Shown: positions 52,633-62,002, counted from the stretch's first letter. The stretch: 64,000 bases of DNA from Burkholderia diffusa (GCF_001718315.1 NZ_CP013363.1:186001-250000); one strand, 5' to 3'. Numbers and translations: made by a program. The notes: a model not told the origin generated them from the letters alone.

Positions 52633-54462
52633 TCACTCCACCGTCACCGACTTGGCCAGATTCCTCGGCTTATCGATATCCGTGCCCCTCGCCAACGCCG
52701 CGTGATAAGCCAGCAACTGCATCGGCACCGTATGCAGAATCGGCGAAAGCGGCCCGTAGTATTCATTGAGCCGAACCACCTCGATCCCGTCACTCGGCAC
52801 CAGCCCGCAGTCCACATCCGCGAACACGAAAAGCCTGCCGTTCCGCGCGCTGACCTCATGCATGTTCGACCGGAGCTTTTCCAGAAGCACGTCATTCGGC
52901 GCCACCGCAATCACCGGCATTTCATGACTGACCAGCGCCAGCGGCCCATGCTTCAATTCCCCGGCCGGATAAGCCTCCGCATGGATATACGAAATCTCCT
53001 TCATCTTCAGCGCGCCTTCGAGCGCGATCGGGTAATGCATCCCGCGCCCGAGGAACAGCATGTTGTCGCGTCGCGCGAGCAACTCCGACCAGCCCATGAT
53101 CTGCGGCTCCAGCGCGAGCACCTTCGACATCGCATCGGGCAGATGCCGCAGCGCACGCAGATGCGCCTTCTCCTCGTCATCGCTCAATCGGCCGCGCACC
53201 TGTGCCAGTGACAACGTCAGCAAGAACAACGCAACGAGCTGCGTGGTAAAAGCCTTCGTCGAAGCCACCCCGATCTCGATTCCCGCACGCGTGACGAACT
53301 GCAGCGCGCATTCGCGCATCAGCGCGCTCGTCGCGACGTTGCAGATCGCGAGCGTATGCATCATCCCGCGCTGCTTCGCGACATGCACGGCGCCGAGCAC
53401 GTCGGCCGTCTCACCGCTCTGCGACACGGCGACGACCAGCGTGCGCGGATTCGGCACGCTGTCGCGATAGCGAAACTCGCTCGCGATCTCGACGCTCACC
53501 GGCAGCTTCGCGATGCTCTCGATCCAGTACTTCGCGGTCAATGCCGCGTGATAACTGCCGCCGCATGCGAGCAGCAACACCGAGTCGACGTCGTTGAACA
53601 CACGCCACGCACCGTCGCCGAACAGCTCGGGCATGATCGACGCGACGTCGAGCAGCGTATCGGCCACTGCCTGCGGCTGCTCGAAGATTTCTTTCTGCAT
53701 GTAGTAGCGATACGAGCCGAGGTCGGCCGCGCCGCTGTGCGCGGCCACCCGTTGCACCGCACGCTCGGCGCGCTGGCCGGCCGCGTCGACGATCCAGTAG
53801 CGATGCAGCTGGATATCGGCAACGTCACCGTTCTCCAGGTATGCGATGCGATCGGTGATGCCCGACAACGCGATCGCATCCGACGCCAGGAAATTCTCGC
53901 CATCGCCGACACCGACGACGAGCGGCATCCCGTCGCGTGCACCGACGATCCGGTGCGGTTCGTCGCGGCACATCACCGCGATCGCATAGCTGCCGCGCAG
54001 TCGCGCGACCGCGCGGCGCACCGCGTCGAACAGGTCGCCGTCGTACAGATGGTCGATCAGGTGCGCGATCGCTTCGCTGTCGGTCTGGCTCGCGAACACA
54101 TAGCCGTGCGCCTGCAGTTCGGCGCGCAGTTGGTCGCAGTTCTCGATGATCCCGTTGTGCGACAGCGCGATGCGCGCGTTGTCGTCGCTCGGCGAGAAGT
54201 GCGGATGCGCGTTGAGCGTGACGGGCGCGCCATGCGTTGCCCACCGCGTATGCGCGATGCCGGTGTAGCCGGACAACGCGTGCGCGGCGATCTCGCGTTG
54301 CAGGTTGGCGACGCGCTCGACGCTGCGCGCGCGTGCCAGCGCACGGTCGCGATAAACCACCACGCCGCATGAGTCGTAGCCGCGGTATTCGAGCCGCTTC
54401 AGGCCCTCGACGAGGTTCGGCAGGATGTCCCGCTGGGCAACCGCCCCGACAATTCCACACAT
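52633..54462 (-). CDS. glmS: Glutamine--fructose-6-phosphate aminotransferase
   Basis: 609 aa, full length for GlmS, the first step of UDP-N-acetylglucosamine synthesis. The N-terminal Ntn glutaminase starts with the catalytic Cys2 ([21 protein letters not shown]) and shows [13 protein letters not shown] and [10 protein letters not shown]; two SIS sugar-isomerase domains follow ([35 protein letters not shown], and [32 protein letters not shown], described in part). It ends [12 protein letters not shown] with the conserved lysine. Burkholderia usually has another glmS on chromosome 1, so this may be an accessory copy under the divergent Lrp-type regulator. Confidence 0.96.
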   Translation of the reverse strand: MCGIVGAVAQRDILPNLVEGLKRLEYRGYDSCGVVVYRDRALARARSVERVANLQREIAAHALSGYTGIAHTRWATHGAPVTLNAHPHFSPSDDNARIALSHNGIIENCDQLRAELQAHGYVFASQTDSEAIAHLIDHLYDGDLFDAVRRAVARLRGSYAIAVMCRDEPHRIVGARDGMPLVVGVGDGENFLASDAIALSGITDRIAYLENGDVADIQLHRYWIVDAAGQRAERAVQRVAAHSGAADLGSYRYYMQKEIFEQPQAVADTLLDVASIMPELFGDGAWRVFNDVDSVLLLACGGSYHAALTAKYWIESIAKLPVSVEIASEFRYRDSVPNPRTLVVAVSQSGETADVLGAVHVAKQRGMMHTLAICNVATSALMRECALQFVTRAGIEIGVASTKAFTTQLVALFLLTLSLAQVRGRLSDDEEKAHLRALRHLPDAMSKVLALEPQIMGWSELLARRDNMLFLGRGMHYPIALEGALKMKEISYIHAEAYPAGELKHGPLALVSHEMPVIAVAPNDVLLEKLRSNMHEVSARNGRLFVFADVDCGLVPSDGIEVVRLNEYYGPLSPILHTVPMQLLAYHAALARGTDIDKPRNLAKSVTVE

Positions 54463-54523
54463 ATCGCGCTCCGTAAATGTCCTGTCTGGACCCGTGACAG
54501 CGATGGTATGAGTGGCTGAATGG

Positions 54524-54594
54524 AATTAAATTTCAAAATATGCGCGAAGATGAAACCGTTGCGATGCCATGTATTATGCTGAAATTAAATTTCA
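54524..54594. promoter_or_regulatory. Two identical AT-rich sites between glmS and the Lrp/AsnC gene
   Basis: AATTAAATTTCA occurs twice, at 54524-54535 and 54583-54594, 59 bp apart start to start. The second is part of the inverted repeat GAAAT-TAA-ATTTC (54581-54593) only 25 bp before the regulator ATG. In GC-rich DNA such a repeated AT-rich dyad is conspicuous and fits Lrp/AsnC-type binding. Confidence 0.6.
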
Positions 54595-54618
54595 CACTCT
54601 GACCGGAAGGAGCCGCCG

Positions 54619-55116
54619 ATGGCCGGCATCACGCTCGACGATCTCGACCTGCGCATTCTCGCGATCCTGCAGGACGACGCATCGGTGTCGAACCTGCAAC
54701 TCGCCGAGCGTGCGCTGTCGTCGCCGCCGACCTGCATGCGCCGCGTGCGGCGGCTGACGGAAGCGGGCGTGATCCGCCGCCAGGTCGCGGTGCTCGACCC
54801 GGTCGCGATCGGCACGGCCGTCACGGCCTTGATCGAAATCAGCCTCGATCGGCAGACGGCGGAAGACTACGACGCGTTCGAGGCCTACGTGTGCGCGGAG
54901 CCGGCGGTCACGCAGTGCTACCGCGTATCGCCGGGGCCGGATTTCGTGGTGGTGGCCGATCTGGCCGACGTCGCCGAATACGATGCATTTGCGCGGCGAC
55001 TGTTCACCGGCGCATCGAACGTCCGCAACGTGCGGACGTTCTTCTCGACGCATCGCGCGAAGTTCGAGGCGAACGCGCGAGTCACGCACGCGATGCGCAG
55101 GCGCGGCAACGACTAG
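54619..55116 (+). CDS. Lrp/AsnC-family transcriptional regulator
   Basis: 165 aa. N-terminal helix-turn-helix (LDLRILAILQDDASVSNLQL, PPTCMRRVRRLTEAGVIRRQVAVLD, at residues about 8-62) and C-terminal RAM/AsnC ligand domain (VTALIEISLDR, FEAYVCAEPAVTQCYRVSPGPDF, residues about 70-150). Family members respond to amino acids. It is divergent from glmS with two AT-rich sites between, so autoregulation and control of glmS are likely. Confidence 0.94.
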   Translation: MAGITLDDLDLRILAILQDDASVSNLQLAERALSSPPTCMRRVRRLTEAGVIRRQVAVLDPVAIGTAVTALIEISLDRQTAEDYDAFEAYVCAEPAVTQCYRVSPGPDFVVVADLADVAEYDAFARRLFTGASNVRNVRTFFSTHRAKFEANARVTHAMRRRGND

Positions 55117-55151
55117 GCCACACGACGCCCGCGAAAACTACACACGCGACA

Positions 55152-55691
55152 TCAGAACGCGAACGCCTGCTGCATCGGATGGCGCTCTCCGCGCGCGAAC
55201 CCGGCGCCTTCGAGCGACAACAACGCACGCTTGCGTTCGATGCCGCCCGCATAACCGGTCAGGCTGCCCGACGCGCCGATCACGCGGTGGCACGGCACCA
55301 TGATCGACACGGGATTGCGGCCGACCGCGCCGCCGACGGCGCGCGCGGCACTCATCGGTAGTCCGATGCGTTCGGTGATGTCGCCGTACGACACGAGCTC
55401 GCCGAACGGAATCGCGAGCAGTTCCTTCCATACGCTGCGCTGAAACGCGGTGCCGCGCAGGTGAATCGGCACCGAGAAGGTCTCGCGCACGCCGGTGAAG
55501 TATTCGGCGATTTCATCGGCGACCTTGCGCGCGAGCGGCGACACGTTGCGTGCGCCGGCGGTCGCATCGGCTGCGATCGCGAGCGACGGATAGTATTTCT
55601 GGCCGACGAAGAAGAGACCCGTCAGCGCATCGTCTTCGATACGGATGGCGATGTCGCCCAGCGGGCTCGGAATCAGAAGAGCGGGAGTCAT
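55152..55691 (-). CDS. ogt: Methylated-DNA--protein-cysteine methyltransferase
   Basis: 179 aa. Suicidal repair protein that moves O6-methyl from guanine to its own cysteine; the acceptor is in IMVPCHRVIGASGSLTGYAGG, preceded by the helix-turn-helix GTAFQRSVWKELLAIPFGE and YGDITERIG. Cytosolic. Its ATG overlaps the stop of the preceding glycosylase gene by 4 bp, so the two are translationally coupled as an alkylation-damage repair pair. Confidence 0.95.
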   Translation of the reverse strand: MTPALLIPSPLGDIAIRIEDDALTGLFFVGQKYYPSLAIAADATAGARNVSPLARKVADEIAEYFTGVRETFSVPIHLRGTAFQRSVWKELLAIPFGELVSYGDITERIGLPMSAARAVGGAVGRNPVSIMVPCHRVIGASGSLTGYAGGIERKRALLSLEGAGFARGERHPMQQAFAF

Positions 55692-57145
55692 CGCGAAGCT
55701 TCTCCATGAAGGCGCCACACATGCAATGCGGCATACGCGCGCCATGGCGCCCAGCTCGCCGCCGGCGGCGCCGACGATGCGATGCGCGCACGCTCGGCGG
55801 CGGAGGCGCGCGGTGCAAACCACGCGTCGTCCGCGGGGAACGCGTTCGGCCAGGCCATTGCACGCATTGCGACATACTGCACCGCGCGTTCGTCGAAGCC
55901 GGGCAGCGCGCGCAATGCATCGAGCGTCGCATCGAGCGGCGCCATCGGCTCGAGCGCAAGCGCGCCGTCTGCGACAGCACGTGCCACCGACACGATCGCT
56001 CGTGCAGCATCGCGCGCCACGCCGATTGCTTCGAACGCTGCCGGCGGCACGCTCGCCAGCGTTGCAGCGGAAGGCAACGCATGCGTGAGCGCTGGCGGTG
56101 CGTGGTCGATCGGCGTGCCGAAGCGTTCGGCCACGCGCGCCAGCATCGCGCCTGCTTGCGTCGCCGCCAATCGTTCGCCCGCGATCGCCCGAATCGCGAT
56201 CTCGAGCCCGTCGAATGCGCCGGGCGCGCGCAGGCCGGGCGAGCCGTCCGCGAGTTCGCCCAGATGCGCGTCGATCACGTCGGGGCGGCTGTCGAGATCG
56301 AACAGCCGCCGCATGCGCGCGAGCACGGCCGGCACGACGGGCGTGAGCGCGGGCGACACGGTCACCGCGAGCGCGAACCGTTGCGGCACGTGCGTGACGG
56401 ACAGCCAGCCCGTCACGTGAGCGTCGCCGTGTCCGGTGGGCAGTGCGACGGCGCGCGCATAGCCATGCGCGTCGATGCGCTCGACGCCGTCGATCTGGCG
56501 CGGCGCGAGAAAGCGCATCAGCTCGGGCCATGCGAACGGCGGCCGGTACGGCAGCGGAAAGGTCATGTCGCCACCGGCGGATGCACCGGCGCCCTTGCGC
56601 AAGCGCAGCGGATTGAGGCCGTAGCGTTGGCGGAACAAATCGTTGAAGCGCCGCACGCTGCCGAACCCGGCGGTCGATGCCACCACGGCTACTGGCAGCG
56701 CGGTATCGGTCAGCAGACGCTTGGCCATCAGCAGCCGGTGCGTCTGCGCGAATTCGATCGGCGACACACCGAACTGCGCGGCGAAGATTCGGCGCAGATG
56801 GCGCTCGGTCACGCCGACCCGCTGCGCGAGCGCATCGACGGGATGCTCGTTCAGGAAGCCGTCCTCGATCAGCGACGCGGTCGCGGCGGCGAGATTGCCG
56901 GACAGGTCGAGCAGCCCGTGGCCGGGCGCGAGTTCGGGCCGGCATCGCATGCACGGCCGAAAGCCAGCTTTCTCCGCCGCGGCGGCGGTCGGGTAATAAC
57001 TGCAATTCCGCGCCTTTGGCGGCTTCACCGGGCAAACGGGGCGGCAATACACGCCCGTCGTCGACACGCCGACGAAGAACCAGCCGTCGAAGCGGCGGTT
57101 CCGCGAAAGCAGCGCGTCGTAGCAGGTGTCTGGATCGAGGTGCAT
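55688..57145 (-). CDS. alkA: Ada-type regulator / 3-methyladenine DNA glycosylase (AlkA) fusion
   Basis: 485 aa with three parts: an Ada zinc-binding domain at the N-terminus (DALLSRNRRFDGWFFVGVSTTGVYCRPVCP and FRPCMRCRPELAPG with the Cys ligands, residues about 8-75), an AraC-type helix-turn-helix (ALAQRVGVTERHLRRIFAAQFG, residues about 90-180), and an AlkA glycosylase domain (LPYRPPFAWPELMRFLAPR onward, helix-hairpin-helix LRALPGFDERAVQYVAMRAM near the end). It senses methyl phosphotriesters and removes alkylated bases. ATG at 57145, in operon with ogt. Confidence 0.93.
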   Translation of the reverse strand: MHLDPDTCYDALLSRNRRFDGWFFVGVSTTGVYCRPVCPVKPPKARNCSYYPTAAAAEKAGFRPCMRCRPELAPGHGLLDLSGNLAAATASLIEDGFLNEHPVDALAQRVGVTERHLRRIFAAQFGVSPIEFAQTHRLLMAKRLLTDTALPVAVVASTAGFGSVRRFNDLFRQRYGLNPLRLRKGAGASAGGDMTFPLPYRPPFAWPELMRFLAPRQIDGVERIDAHGYARAVALPTGHGDAHVTGWLSVTHVPQRFALAVTVSPALTPVVPAVLARMRRLFDLDSRPDVIDAHLGELADGSPGLRAPGAFDGLEIAIRAIAGERLAATQAGAMLARVAERFGTPIDHAPPALTHALPSAATLASVPPAAFEAIGVARDAARAIVSVARAVADGALALEPMAPLDATLDALRALPGFDERAVQYVAMRAMAWPNAFPADDAWFAPRASAAERARIASSAPPAASWAPWRAYAALHVWRLHGEASR

Positions 57146-57505
57146 GAGGCGACTGTAAACCATCCTCGCTGCCGATTCTGGCTGGAATCGGACATGTGTA
57201 TCGACGCGCAGGCACGCGTCATGGCCCTGTTTCGCACACGGGAAAATCCCGAAAAAACGGTTAATGCCACTCTGCGAAACAGTCATCTCTTTTTGCGGCG
57301 CTGAATTTGAGATGACTCATCGAAATCCCCGACTGACACGGCACCGGCCGAAGCCCTATCCTTTGAAAAACGTTTTCCAGATCTCGACGGACGAGCGGCC
57401 GTGCCACGCAAGGGATGGGCCGCCGCCCGCCCCGGCGCCCGTCGCCGGTCCCGGACAGGCAATATCCAGCGGCGCGGCGGGCGCGGCCGCGCATCGGAGA
57501 CACTC
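57146..57505. promoter_or_regulatory. Divergent region with LacI-type operator before the ExuT-like gene
   Basis: 360 bp between the divergent repair operon and the MFS gene. At 57364-57379 TGAAAAACGTTTTCCA is an operator-like dyad with one mismatched pair, centred on CG, closely matching the perfect site at 60044-60057. It should bind the nearby LacI-family repressor. GGAG at 57495-57498 is the ribosome binding site of the MFS gene. Nothing else was recognised. Confidence 0.7.
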
Positions 57506-58798
57506 ATGCAATCTGCCGTCGTCGGCGCGGTGCGCGCGGCCGCCAGCCGCTACCGCTGGACCGTGTGTGCGCTGCTGTTCTTCGCGACCGTCATCAACTA
57601 CATGGATCGACAGATCCTCGGCCTGCTCGCGCCGATGCTCCAGCACGACATCGGCTGGAGCCAGGTGCAGTACGGCCGCATCGTGATGGCGTTTTCCGCG
57701 TTCTACGCGATCGGCCTGCTCGGGTTCGGGCGCATCGTCGACTGGCTCGGCACGCGCATCTCGTATGCGGTCGCGATGCTGGTGTGGAGCATCGCGGCGA
57801 TGCTGCACGCGGCGGTCGGCTCGGTGATGGGCTTCGCGGCCGTGCGCGCGTTGCTCGGGATCGGCGAGGGCGGCAACTTCCCGGCCGCGATCAAGACGAC
57901 GGCCGAATGGTTTCCGCGTCGCGAGCGCGCGCTCGCCACCGGCATCTTCAACTCGGGCGCGAACATCGGCGCGGTGTTCGCGCCGGCGATCATCCCGGCG
58001 ATCGCGGTGTCCTACGGATGGCGCGCGGCGTTCGTGATCATCGGCGCGATCGGCATCGTGTGGCTCGCGGTCTGGCTGGTGATGTATCGCACGGCCGACA
58101 CGCGCGCGCTCGCCGCGGAATACGACGAGCCGCGCGACGAAGCCGAGGCGCTCGACGCGGCGAACGCGGATGCCGGCGCGCCGCGCTGGGGCGAACTGAT
58201 CCGCAAGCGCGAGACGTGGGCGTTCCTGATCGGCAAATTCCTGACCGACCCGGTGTGGTGGTTCTACCTGTTCTGGCTGCCGAAGTGGCTCAACGAGTCG
58301 CGCGGGATGGACATGCAGCATATCGGCCTGCCGCTCGTGTGCATCTATGCGCTGACGACGGTCGGCAGCATCGGCGGGGGCTGGCTGTCGTCGATGCTGT
58401 TGCGCGCGGGCTGGAGCGTGAACGGCGCGCGCAAGACGGCGATGCTGATCTGCGCGTGCTGCGTGTTGCCGATCGCGTTCGTGTCGCAGGTGCAGAGCCT
58501 GTGGATCGCGGTGCTGATCGTCGGCCTCGCGGCCGCCGCGCACCAGGGCTGGTCGGCGAACCTGTTTACGACGGCGTCCGACCTGTTCCCGCGCCGCGCG
58601 GTCGCCTCGGTGGTCGGCATCGGCGGGATGGCCGGTTCGATCGGCGGCGTGCTGTTCTCGGAAGTGATCGGCCAGGTGCTCCAGCGCACGGGCCACTACT
58701 GGGTGCTGTTCGCGATCGGCGCGCTGGCCTACCTGCTTGCGCTGGCGATCATGCACGTGCTCACGCCGAAGATGAAGCCCGCGAAGCTCGACGCCTGA
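57506..58798 (+). CDS. MFS transporter, hexuronate (ExuT) type
   Basis: 430 aa, twelve membrane helices. ACS-family signatures: FFATVINYMDRQILGLLAPM in helix 1 and FSAFYAIGLLGFGRIVDWLGTRISY; GEGGNFPAAIKTTAEWFPRRERALATG, as in ExuT and GudP carriers. ATG at 57506 behind GGAG. A LacI-type operator lies 127 bp upstream and matches the one before uronate dehydrogenase, so uptake of galacturonate or glucuronate is likely. A terminator follows the stop. Confidence 0.9.
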   Translation: MQSAVVGAVRAAASRYRWTVCALLFFATVINYMDRQILGLLAPMLQHDIGWSQVQYGRIVMAFSAFYAIGLLGFGRIVDWLGTRISYAVAMLVWSIAAMLHAAVGSVMGFAAVRALLGIGEGGNFPAAIKTTAEWFPRRERALATGIFNSGANIGAVFAPAIIPAIAVSYGWRAAFVIIGAIGIVWLAVWLVMYRTADTRALAAEYDEPRDEAEALDAANADAGAPRWGELIRKRETWAFLIGKFLTDPVWWFYLFWLPKWLNESRGMDMQHIGLPLVCIYALTTVGSIGGGWLSSMLLRAGWSVNGARKTAMLICACCVLPIAFVSQVQSLWIAVLIVGLAAAAHQGWSANLFTTASDLFPRRAVASVVGIGGMAGSIGGVLFSEVIGQVLQRTGHYWVLFAIGALAYLLALAIMHVLTPKMKPAKLDA

Positions 58799-58816
58799 TC
58801 GCGTGCCGGCAAACGA

Positions 58817-58844
58817 ACGCGCCGCCCGGAGGCGGCGCGTTTTT
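58817..58844 (+). terminator. Rho-independent terminator after the ExuT-like gene
   Basis: Perfect 10-bp stem ACGCGCCGCC / GGCGGCGCGT with a CGGA loop and a T-run (TTTTTG). It stands between the MFS gene and the convergent LacI gene. Confidence 0.95.
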
Positions 58845-58909
58845 GTTTGCGATGCACGAACGCGAAGCGATGACGAAGAGGCGGCAGGCGGCGAACGCGG
58901 TCGCGCGCT

Positions 58910-59902
58910 TCAACCGGCCGCTGCCGTCGACGCACGCATGATCAGCCGCGGCTCGAACGTCGAATAGCTCGCGTCGGTGCGCCCGGCGAGTGCGTCGATC
59001 AGCTTCTGCATCGCGAGCTCGCCCATGTTCTCGCTCTGGATGTCGATGGTGGTGAGCGCGGGCGCCGCGTATTCGCCGTACGGCACGTTGTCGACGCCGG
59101 CGACGGACACGTCCTGCGGCAACCGGAACCCGAGCGACGCGGCTTCCTTCATGAAGCCGAGCGCGATCAGGTCGTTGTAGCAGATCACGGCCTGCGGACG
59201 GTGCGGCCCGAGCATCACGCGCGAGCATGCGCGCTCGCCGGCGTCGGCGGTCGGCGCATGCGCGTCGTACACGTCGAGCGTGAGCCCCGCTTCGGCGAGA
59301 CAGTCCCGCGCGCCCTGGATCCGTTCGTCGTTCACGCGCGCCGGGCCGAAACCAAGGTATGCGATGCGCGTATGGCCGAGATTGAGCAGGTGGCGCGCGA
59401 GCATGTAGGTGGCGAGCCGGTTGTCGATGCCGACGCTCGGAATCGGCAGGCCGGGGCTGCGGCGCAGCAGCACGAGCGGCTTGTGCAAGTCGAGCATCCA
59501 GCCGGCCTCGTCGTCGGGCATCCGCGTGCTGACGATCAGCCCGTCGACGCGCTGCGCGAGCGCCTCGATCAGCGAGCGTTCACGCGCCTGGTTCTCTTCG
59601 GTATCGACGAGCAGCAGCGTGTAGTCGTGCTGGAGCGCGACGCGGTTCGCGCCCTTGACGACATTGGTGAAGTGCGGGTTGCTGATGTCGAGGATCACGA
59701 GGCCGATGGTGCGCGTGCGTCCGGTGATCATCGAGCGCGCGAGCGGGTTCGAACGGTAGCCAAGCCGCTCGATCGCTTCCTTGAGCCGCGCTTCGACGGT
59801 TGGCGAAAAGCGCTGCGTGCCGTTCACGTACTTGGATACCGTCGCGACCGACACACCGGCTTCCGCCGCCACGTCGCGGATCGTCGGGGAAACTTTTTTC
59901 AT
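58910..59902 (-). CDS. LacI-family repressor of the uronate module
   Basis: 330 aa. N-terminal LacI helix-turn-helix with hinge at residues about 5-60 (PTIRDVAAEAGVSVATVSKYVNG, EAIERLGYRSNPLARSM), then a periplasmic-binding-protein-like sensor (RTRTIGLVILDISNPHFTNVVKG). ATG at 59902 gives the family start MKKVSPTIRDVA. It is convergent with the ExuT-like gene and divergent from uronate dehydrogenase; shared AAAACGTTTT sites before both, and a half-site at its own start, point to repression relieved by a uronate-derived inducer. Confidence 0.93.
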   Translation of the reverse strand: MKKVSPTIRDVAAEAGVSVATVSKYVNGTQRFSPTVEARLKEAIERLGYRSNPLARSMITGRTRTIGLVILDISNPHFTNVVKGANRVALQHDYTLLLVDTEENQARERSLIEALAQRVDGLIVSTRMPDDEAGWMLDLHKPLVLLRRSPGLPIPSVGIDNRLATYMLARHLLNLGHTRIAYLGFGPARVNDERIQGARDCLAEAGLTLDVYDAHAPTADAGERACSRVMLGPHRPQAVICYNDLIALGFMKEAASLGFRLPQDVSVAGVDNVPYGEYAAPALTTIDIQSENMGELAMQKLIDALAGRTDASYSTFEPRLIMRASTAAAG

Positions 59903-59911
59903 CGGAAGGGT

Positions 59912-59920
59912 AACGTTTTC
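59912..59920. promoter_or_regulatory. Half operator upstream of the LacI gene
   Basis: AACGTTTTC matches one arm of the operator GGAAAACGTTTTCC and lies 10 bp before the repressor start, compatible with autoregulation. The other arm is not conserved. Confidence 0.4.
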
Positions 59921-60043
59921 GTTCGATTGCACCGGATTGTGGCAGAAAAAGCCGGCGTCCGGCCACCGGCCGATATCGGGAAAGTGCGGATGGTTCCGGG
60001 CGGCTCCGACCATTGACGTTCGGCTTTTGTCCCGCGTATAGTT

Positions 60044-60057
60044 GGAAAACGTTTTCC
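60044..60057. promoter_or_regulatory. LacI-type operator before uronate dehydrogenase
   Basis: GGAAAACGTTTTCC is an exact 14-bp palindrome centred on CG, the classic LacI-family arrangement, 59 bp before the uronate dehydrogenase ATG. It shares its core with the site before the ExuT-like gene. Confidence 0.85.
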
Positions 60058-60115
60058 GATTTCATTGAATTCGGGCGACGTCCAGGACACTTCAGAACAG
60101 ATTCAAGGAGATTCG

Positions 60116-60952
60116 ATGAACGCCACATCCACCGGCGCACGCAAGCCGTTCGGGCGCCTGCTGCTGACCGGCGCGGCCGGCAACCTCGGCCGCCAGGTGC
60201 GCGGCGCGCTGGCGAACTGGGCCGACGTCGTGCGCGTGAGCGACATCGCCGCGCTGGACGACGCGGCCCCGCACGAAGAAATCCGGGTCGTCGATCTGGC
60301 GGACCGGCCGGCGGTGATGGCGCTCGTCGACGGCGTCGACGCGATTGTCCACCTCGGCGGCATTTCGGTCGACGCGCCGTTCGACGATCTCGTCGATGCG
60401 AACATCACAGGCACGTACAACCTGTACGAAGCCGCGCGCAAGCACGGCGTGAAGCGCGTCGTGTTCGCGAGCTCGAACCATGCGATCGGTTTCCATCCGG
60501 TCACGGAAGTGCTCGACGCCGATTCGCCGCAGCGTCCGGACAGCCTGTATGGCGTGACGAAGTGCTTCGGCGAGTCGCTGTCGCGTTATTACTTCGATCG
60601 CTTCGGGATCGAGACGGTATGCCTGCGGATCGGCTCGTCGTTCGAGGCGCCGAAGAATCCGCGCATGCTGGTGACGTTCCTCAGCTATCGCGACCTCATC
60701 GAGCTCGTGCGCTGCTCGCTGCTGACGAACCGCGTCGGGCACGTGATCGTCTACGGCGTGTCGGACAATCCGGTGAAATGGTGGGACAACACGAAGGCCG
60801 GCTTCCTCGGCTACCGGCCGCAAGACAGCTCCGAGCAGTTCGCCGGGCTGTTCCCGGTGACGGCGCCGACTGCCGAGTACGACGATCCCGCGCAGCGCTA
60901 CCAGGGCGGCGGGTTCGTCGTCGGCGAGCCGATGGAGCGCAACGCGAAGTAA
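60116..60952 (+). CDS. udh: Uronate dehydrogenase
   Basis: 278 aa NAD-dependent SDR of the epimerase type that oxidises D-galacturonate or D-glucuronate to the aldaro-lactone, the first step of the oxidative uronate route. Cofactor motif RLLLTGAAGNLGRQVRG, HLGGISVDAPFDDLVDANI, SSNHAIGFH, and catalytic Tyr145/Lys149 in YGVTK. AAGGAG precedes the ATG. A LacI-type operator upstream links it with the ExuT-like transporter. The downstream lactonase and dehydratase genes are not in the window. Confidence 0.92.
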   Translation: MNATSTGARKPFGRLLLTGAAGNLGRQVRGALANWADVVRVSDIAALDDAAPHEEIRVVDLADRPAVMALVDGVDAIVHLGGISVDAPFDDLVDANITGTYNLYEAARKHGVKRVVFASSNHAIGFHPVTEVLDADSPQRPDSLYGVTKCFGESLSRYYFDRFGIETVCLRIGSSFEAPKNPRMLVTFLSYRDLIELVRCSLLTNRVGHVIVYGVSDNPVKWWDNTKAGFLGYRPQDSSEQFAGLFPVTAPTAEYDDPAQRYQGGGFVVGEPMERNAK

Positions 60953-60977
60953 GCATCGCAGGCGCCGGCGTGGTGGA

Positions 60978-61298
60978 TCAGCGCAGGATGTCCGTCGCCT
61001 TGTGCTGCTCGTCCACGCCGTCGATCAGGATCAACGGGCCGCTCGCGTGACGTGCGCGCAGCGGCTGGATTTGCTGGTACGCATCTGATTCGTACCACGC
61101 GCGCGCCGTATCGAGATCGGGAAACGCGATCGCGATCAGGTCGCCGCGCCACACGCCTTCGCGCACGTCGGGCCGCGCGCCGTGAATCACGAAATGACCG
61201 CCGAACGGCGCGAGCGTGCCGTCGATGCGTTCGAGGTATTCGACGATGTCGTCGCACATTTCGACGTCGTGCAGGTGGGCGATGGCGTAGGCGGTCAT
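60978..61298 (-). CDS. DUF1330 family protein
   Basis: 106 aa, ferredoxin-like (ABM-type) fold: MTAYAIAHLHDVEMCDDIVEYLERIDGTL, then FGGHFVIHGARPDVREGVW and LIAIAFPDLDTARAWYESDAYQQIQPLR. The D-x-x-x-A-R-x-W-Y segment is the family hallmark. Cytosolic, function unknown. It is convergent with udh and followed at its 5' side by a 158-bp gap to the MerR gene on the same strand. Confidence 0.88.
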   Translation of the reverse strand: MTAYAIAHLHDVEMCDDIVEYLERIDGTLAPFGGHFVIHGARPDVREGVWRGDLIAIAFPDLDTARAWYESDAYQQIQPLRARHASGPLILIDGVDEQHKATDILR

Positions 61299-61456
61299 GG
61301 CGGGCTCCGTGGCGTCGACGCGATGGGTCGATCGATGAAGCCATGATCGGCGCGCGGGCGGCGCCCGTCGATTACCTGCGACGTAAGCAAATCCGTGTTG
61401 CCGTGCGCAAAGCGGGCCGCGTGCCGCACGTCTCGGACATCGAACGCGCCACGCGC

Positions 61457-61924
61457 TCACGCGCGCTTGCGGATCGGCCGCGGGCGCGGCACGGGTGCCG
61501 GCTCCGGCTCCGCCCCTGCCACTTCCTTGCACAGCTTGTCGAGCATGCGCTGCGCGGCGCCCGCGCAATCCTCGCCGGCGGGCTTGTTCGCGATCTCGTC
61601 GATCAGCGCCTGCAGGTTGCGCCGGTTCTGCGCGAGCCGCTGTTCGAGCAACGCGATTTCGTCGACCTTGTGCCGCAACGCCTGCAGCAGTTCGTCGCGC
61701 GGCCACGCGCGGAGATCGGGCGGCAGCACCGCGCGGATCTCGTCGAGCGCGAAGCCCGCGCGTTGCGCGCGGTCGATGATCGCGAGCCGCGTCAGCGCTT
61801 CCGGCCCGTATTCCCGATAACCGTTCGCCTGCCGGCGCGCCGGTTCGAGCAGGCCGCTCGCTTCGTAGAAGCGGATGCGCGATGCCGCGATGCCGCTGGT
61901 TCGAGCGAGTTCTCCAATCTTCAT
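61457..61924 (-). CDS. MerR-family transcriptional regulator
   Basis: 155 aa. Winged helix at residues about 1-70 (MKIGELARTSGIAASRIRFYE, LLEPARRQANGYREYGPEAL), dimerisation coiled coil up to about 120 (LRHKVDEIALLEQRLAQNRRNLQAL), and a single Cys in EDCAGAAQ plus Cys in LDKLCKE near the C-terminus; no full metal-binding loop, so it is more SoxR/redox-like or ligand-sensing. Divergent from the Old Yellow Enzyme gene whose promoter has a 19-bp spacer. Confidence 0.92.
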   Translation of the reverse strand: MKIGELARTSGIAASRIRFYEASGLLEPARRQANGYREYGPEALTRLAIIDRAQRAGFALDEIRAVLPPDLRAWPRDELLQALRHKVDEIALLEQRLAQNRRNLQALIDEIANKPAGEDCAGAAQRMLDKLCKEVAGAEPEPAPVPRPRPIRKRA

Positions 61925-61943
61925 CCTCGTGCTCCAGAGGGGC

Positions 61944-61974
61944 TTGACCTTGAAGCTGACTTTAAAGTTATGGT
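61944..61974 (+). promoter_or_regulatory. MerR-type promoter of the Old Yellow Enzyme gene
   Basis: TTGACC (61944-61949) and TATGGT (61969-61974) are 19 bp apart, the long spacer typical of MerR-activated promoters. The spacer holds a dyad ACCTTGAAG / CTTTAAAGT. The start of the MerR gene lies 20 bp away, so the regulator probably acts here. Confidence 0.8.
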
Positions 61975-62002
61975 TGGGCATCGTCAATCGAGGAAGTCCA
62001 CC

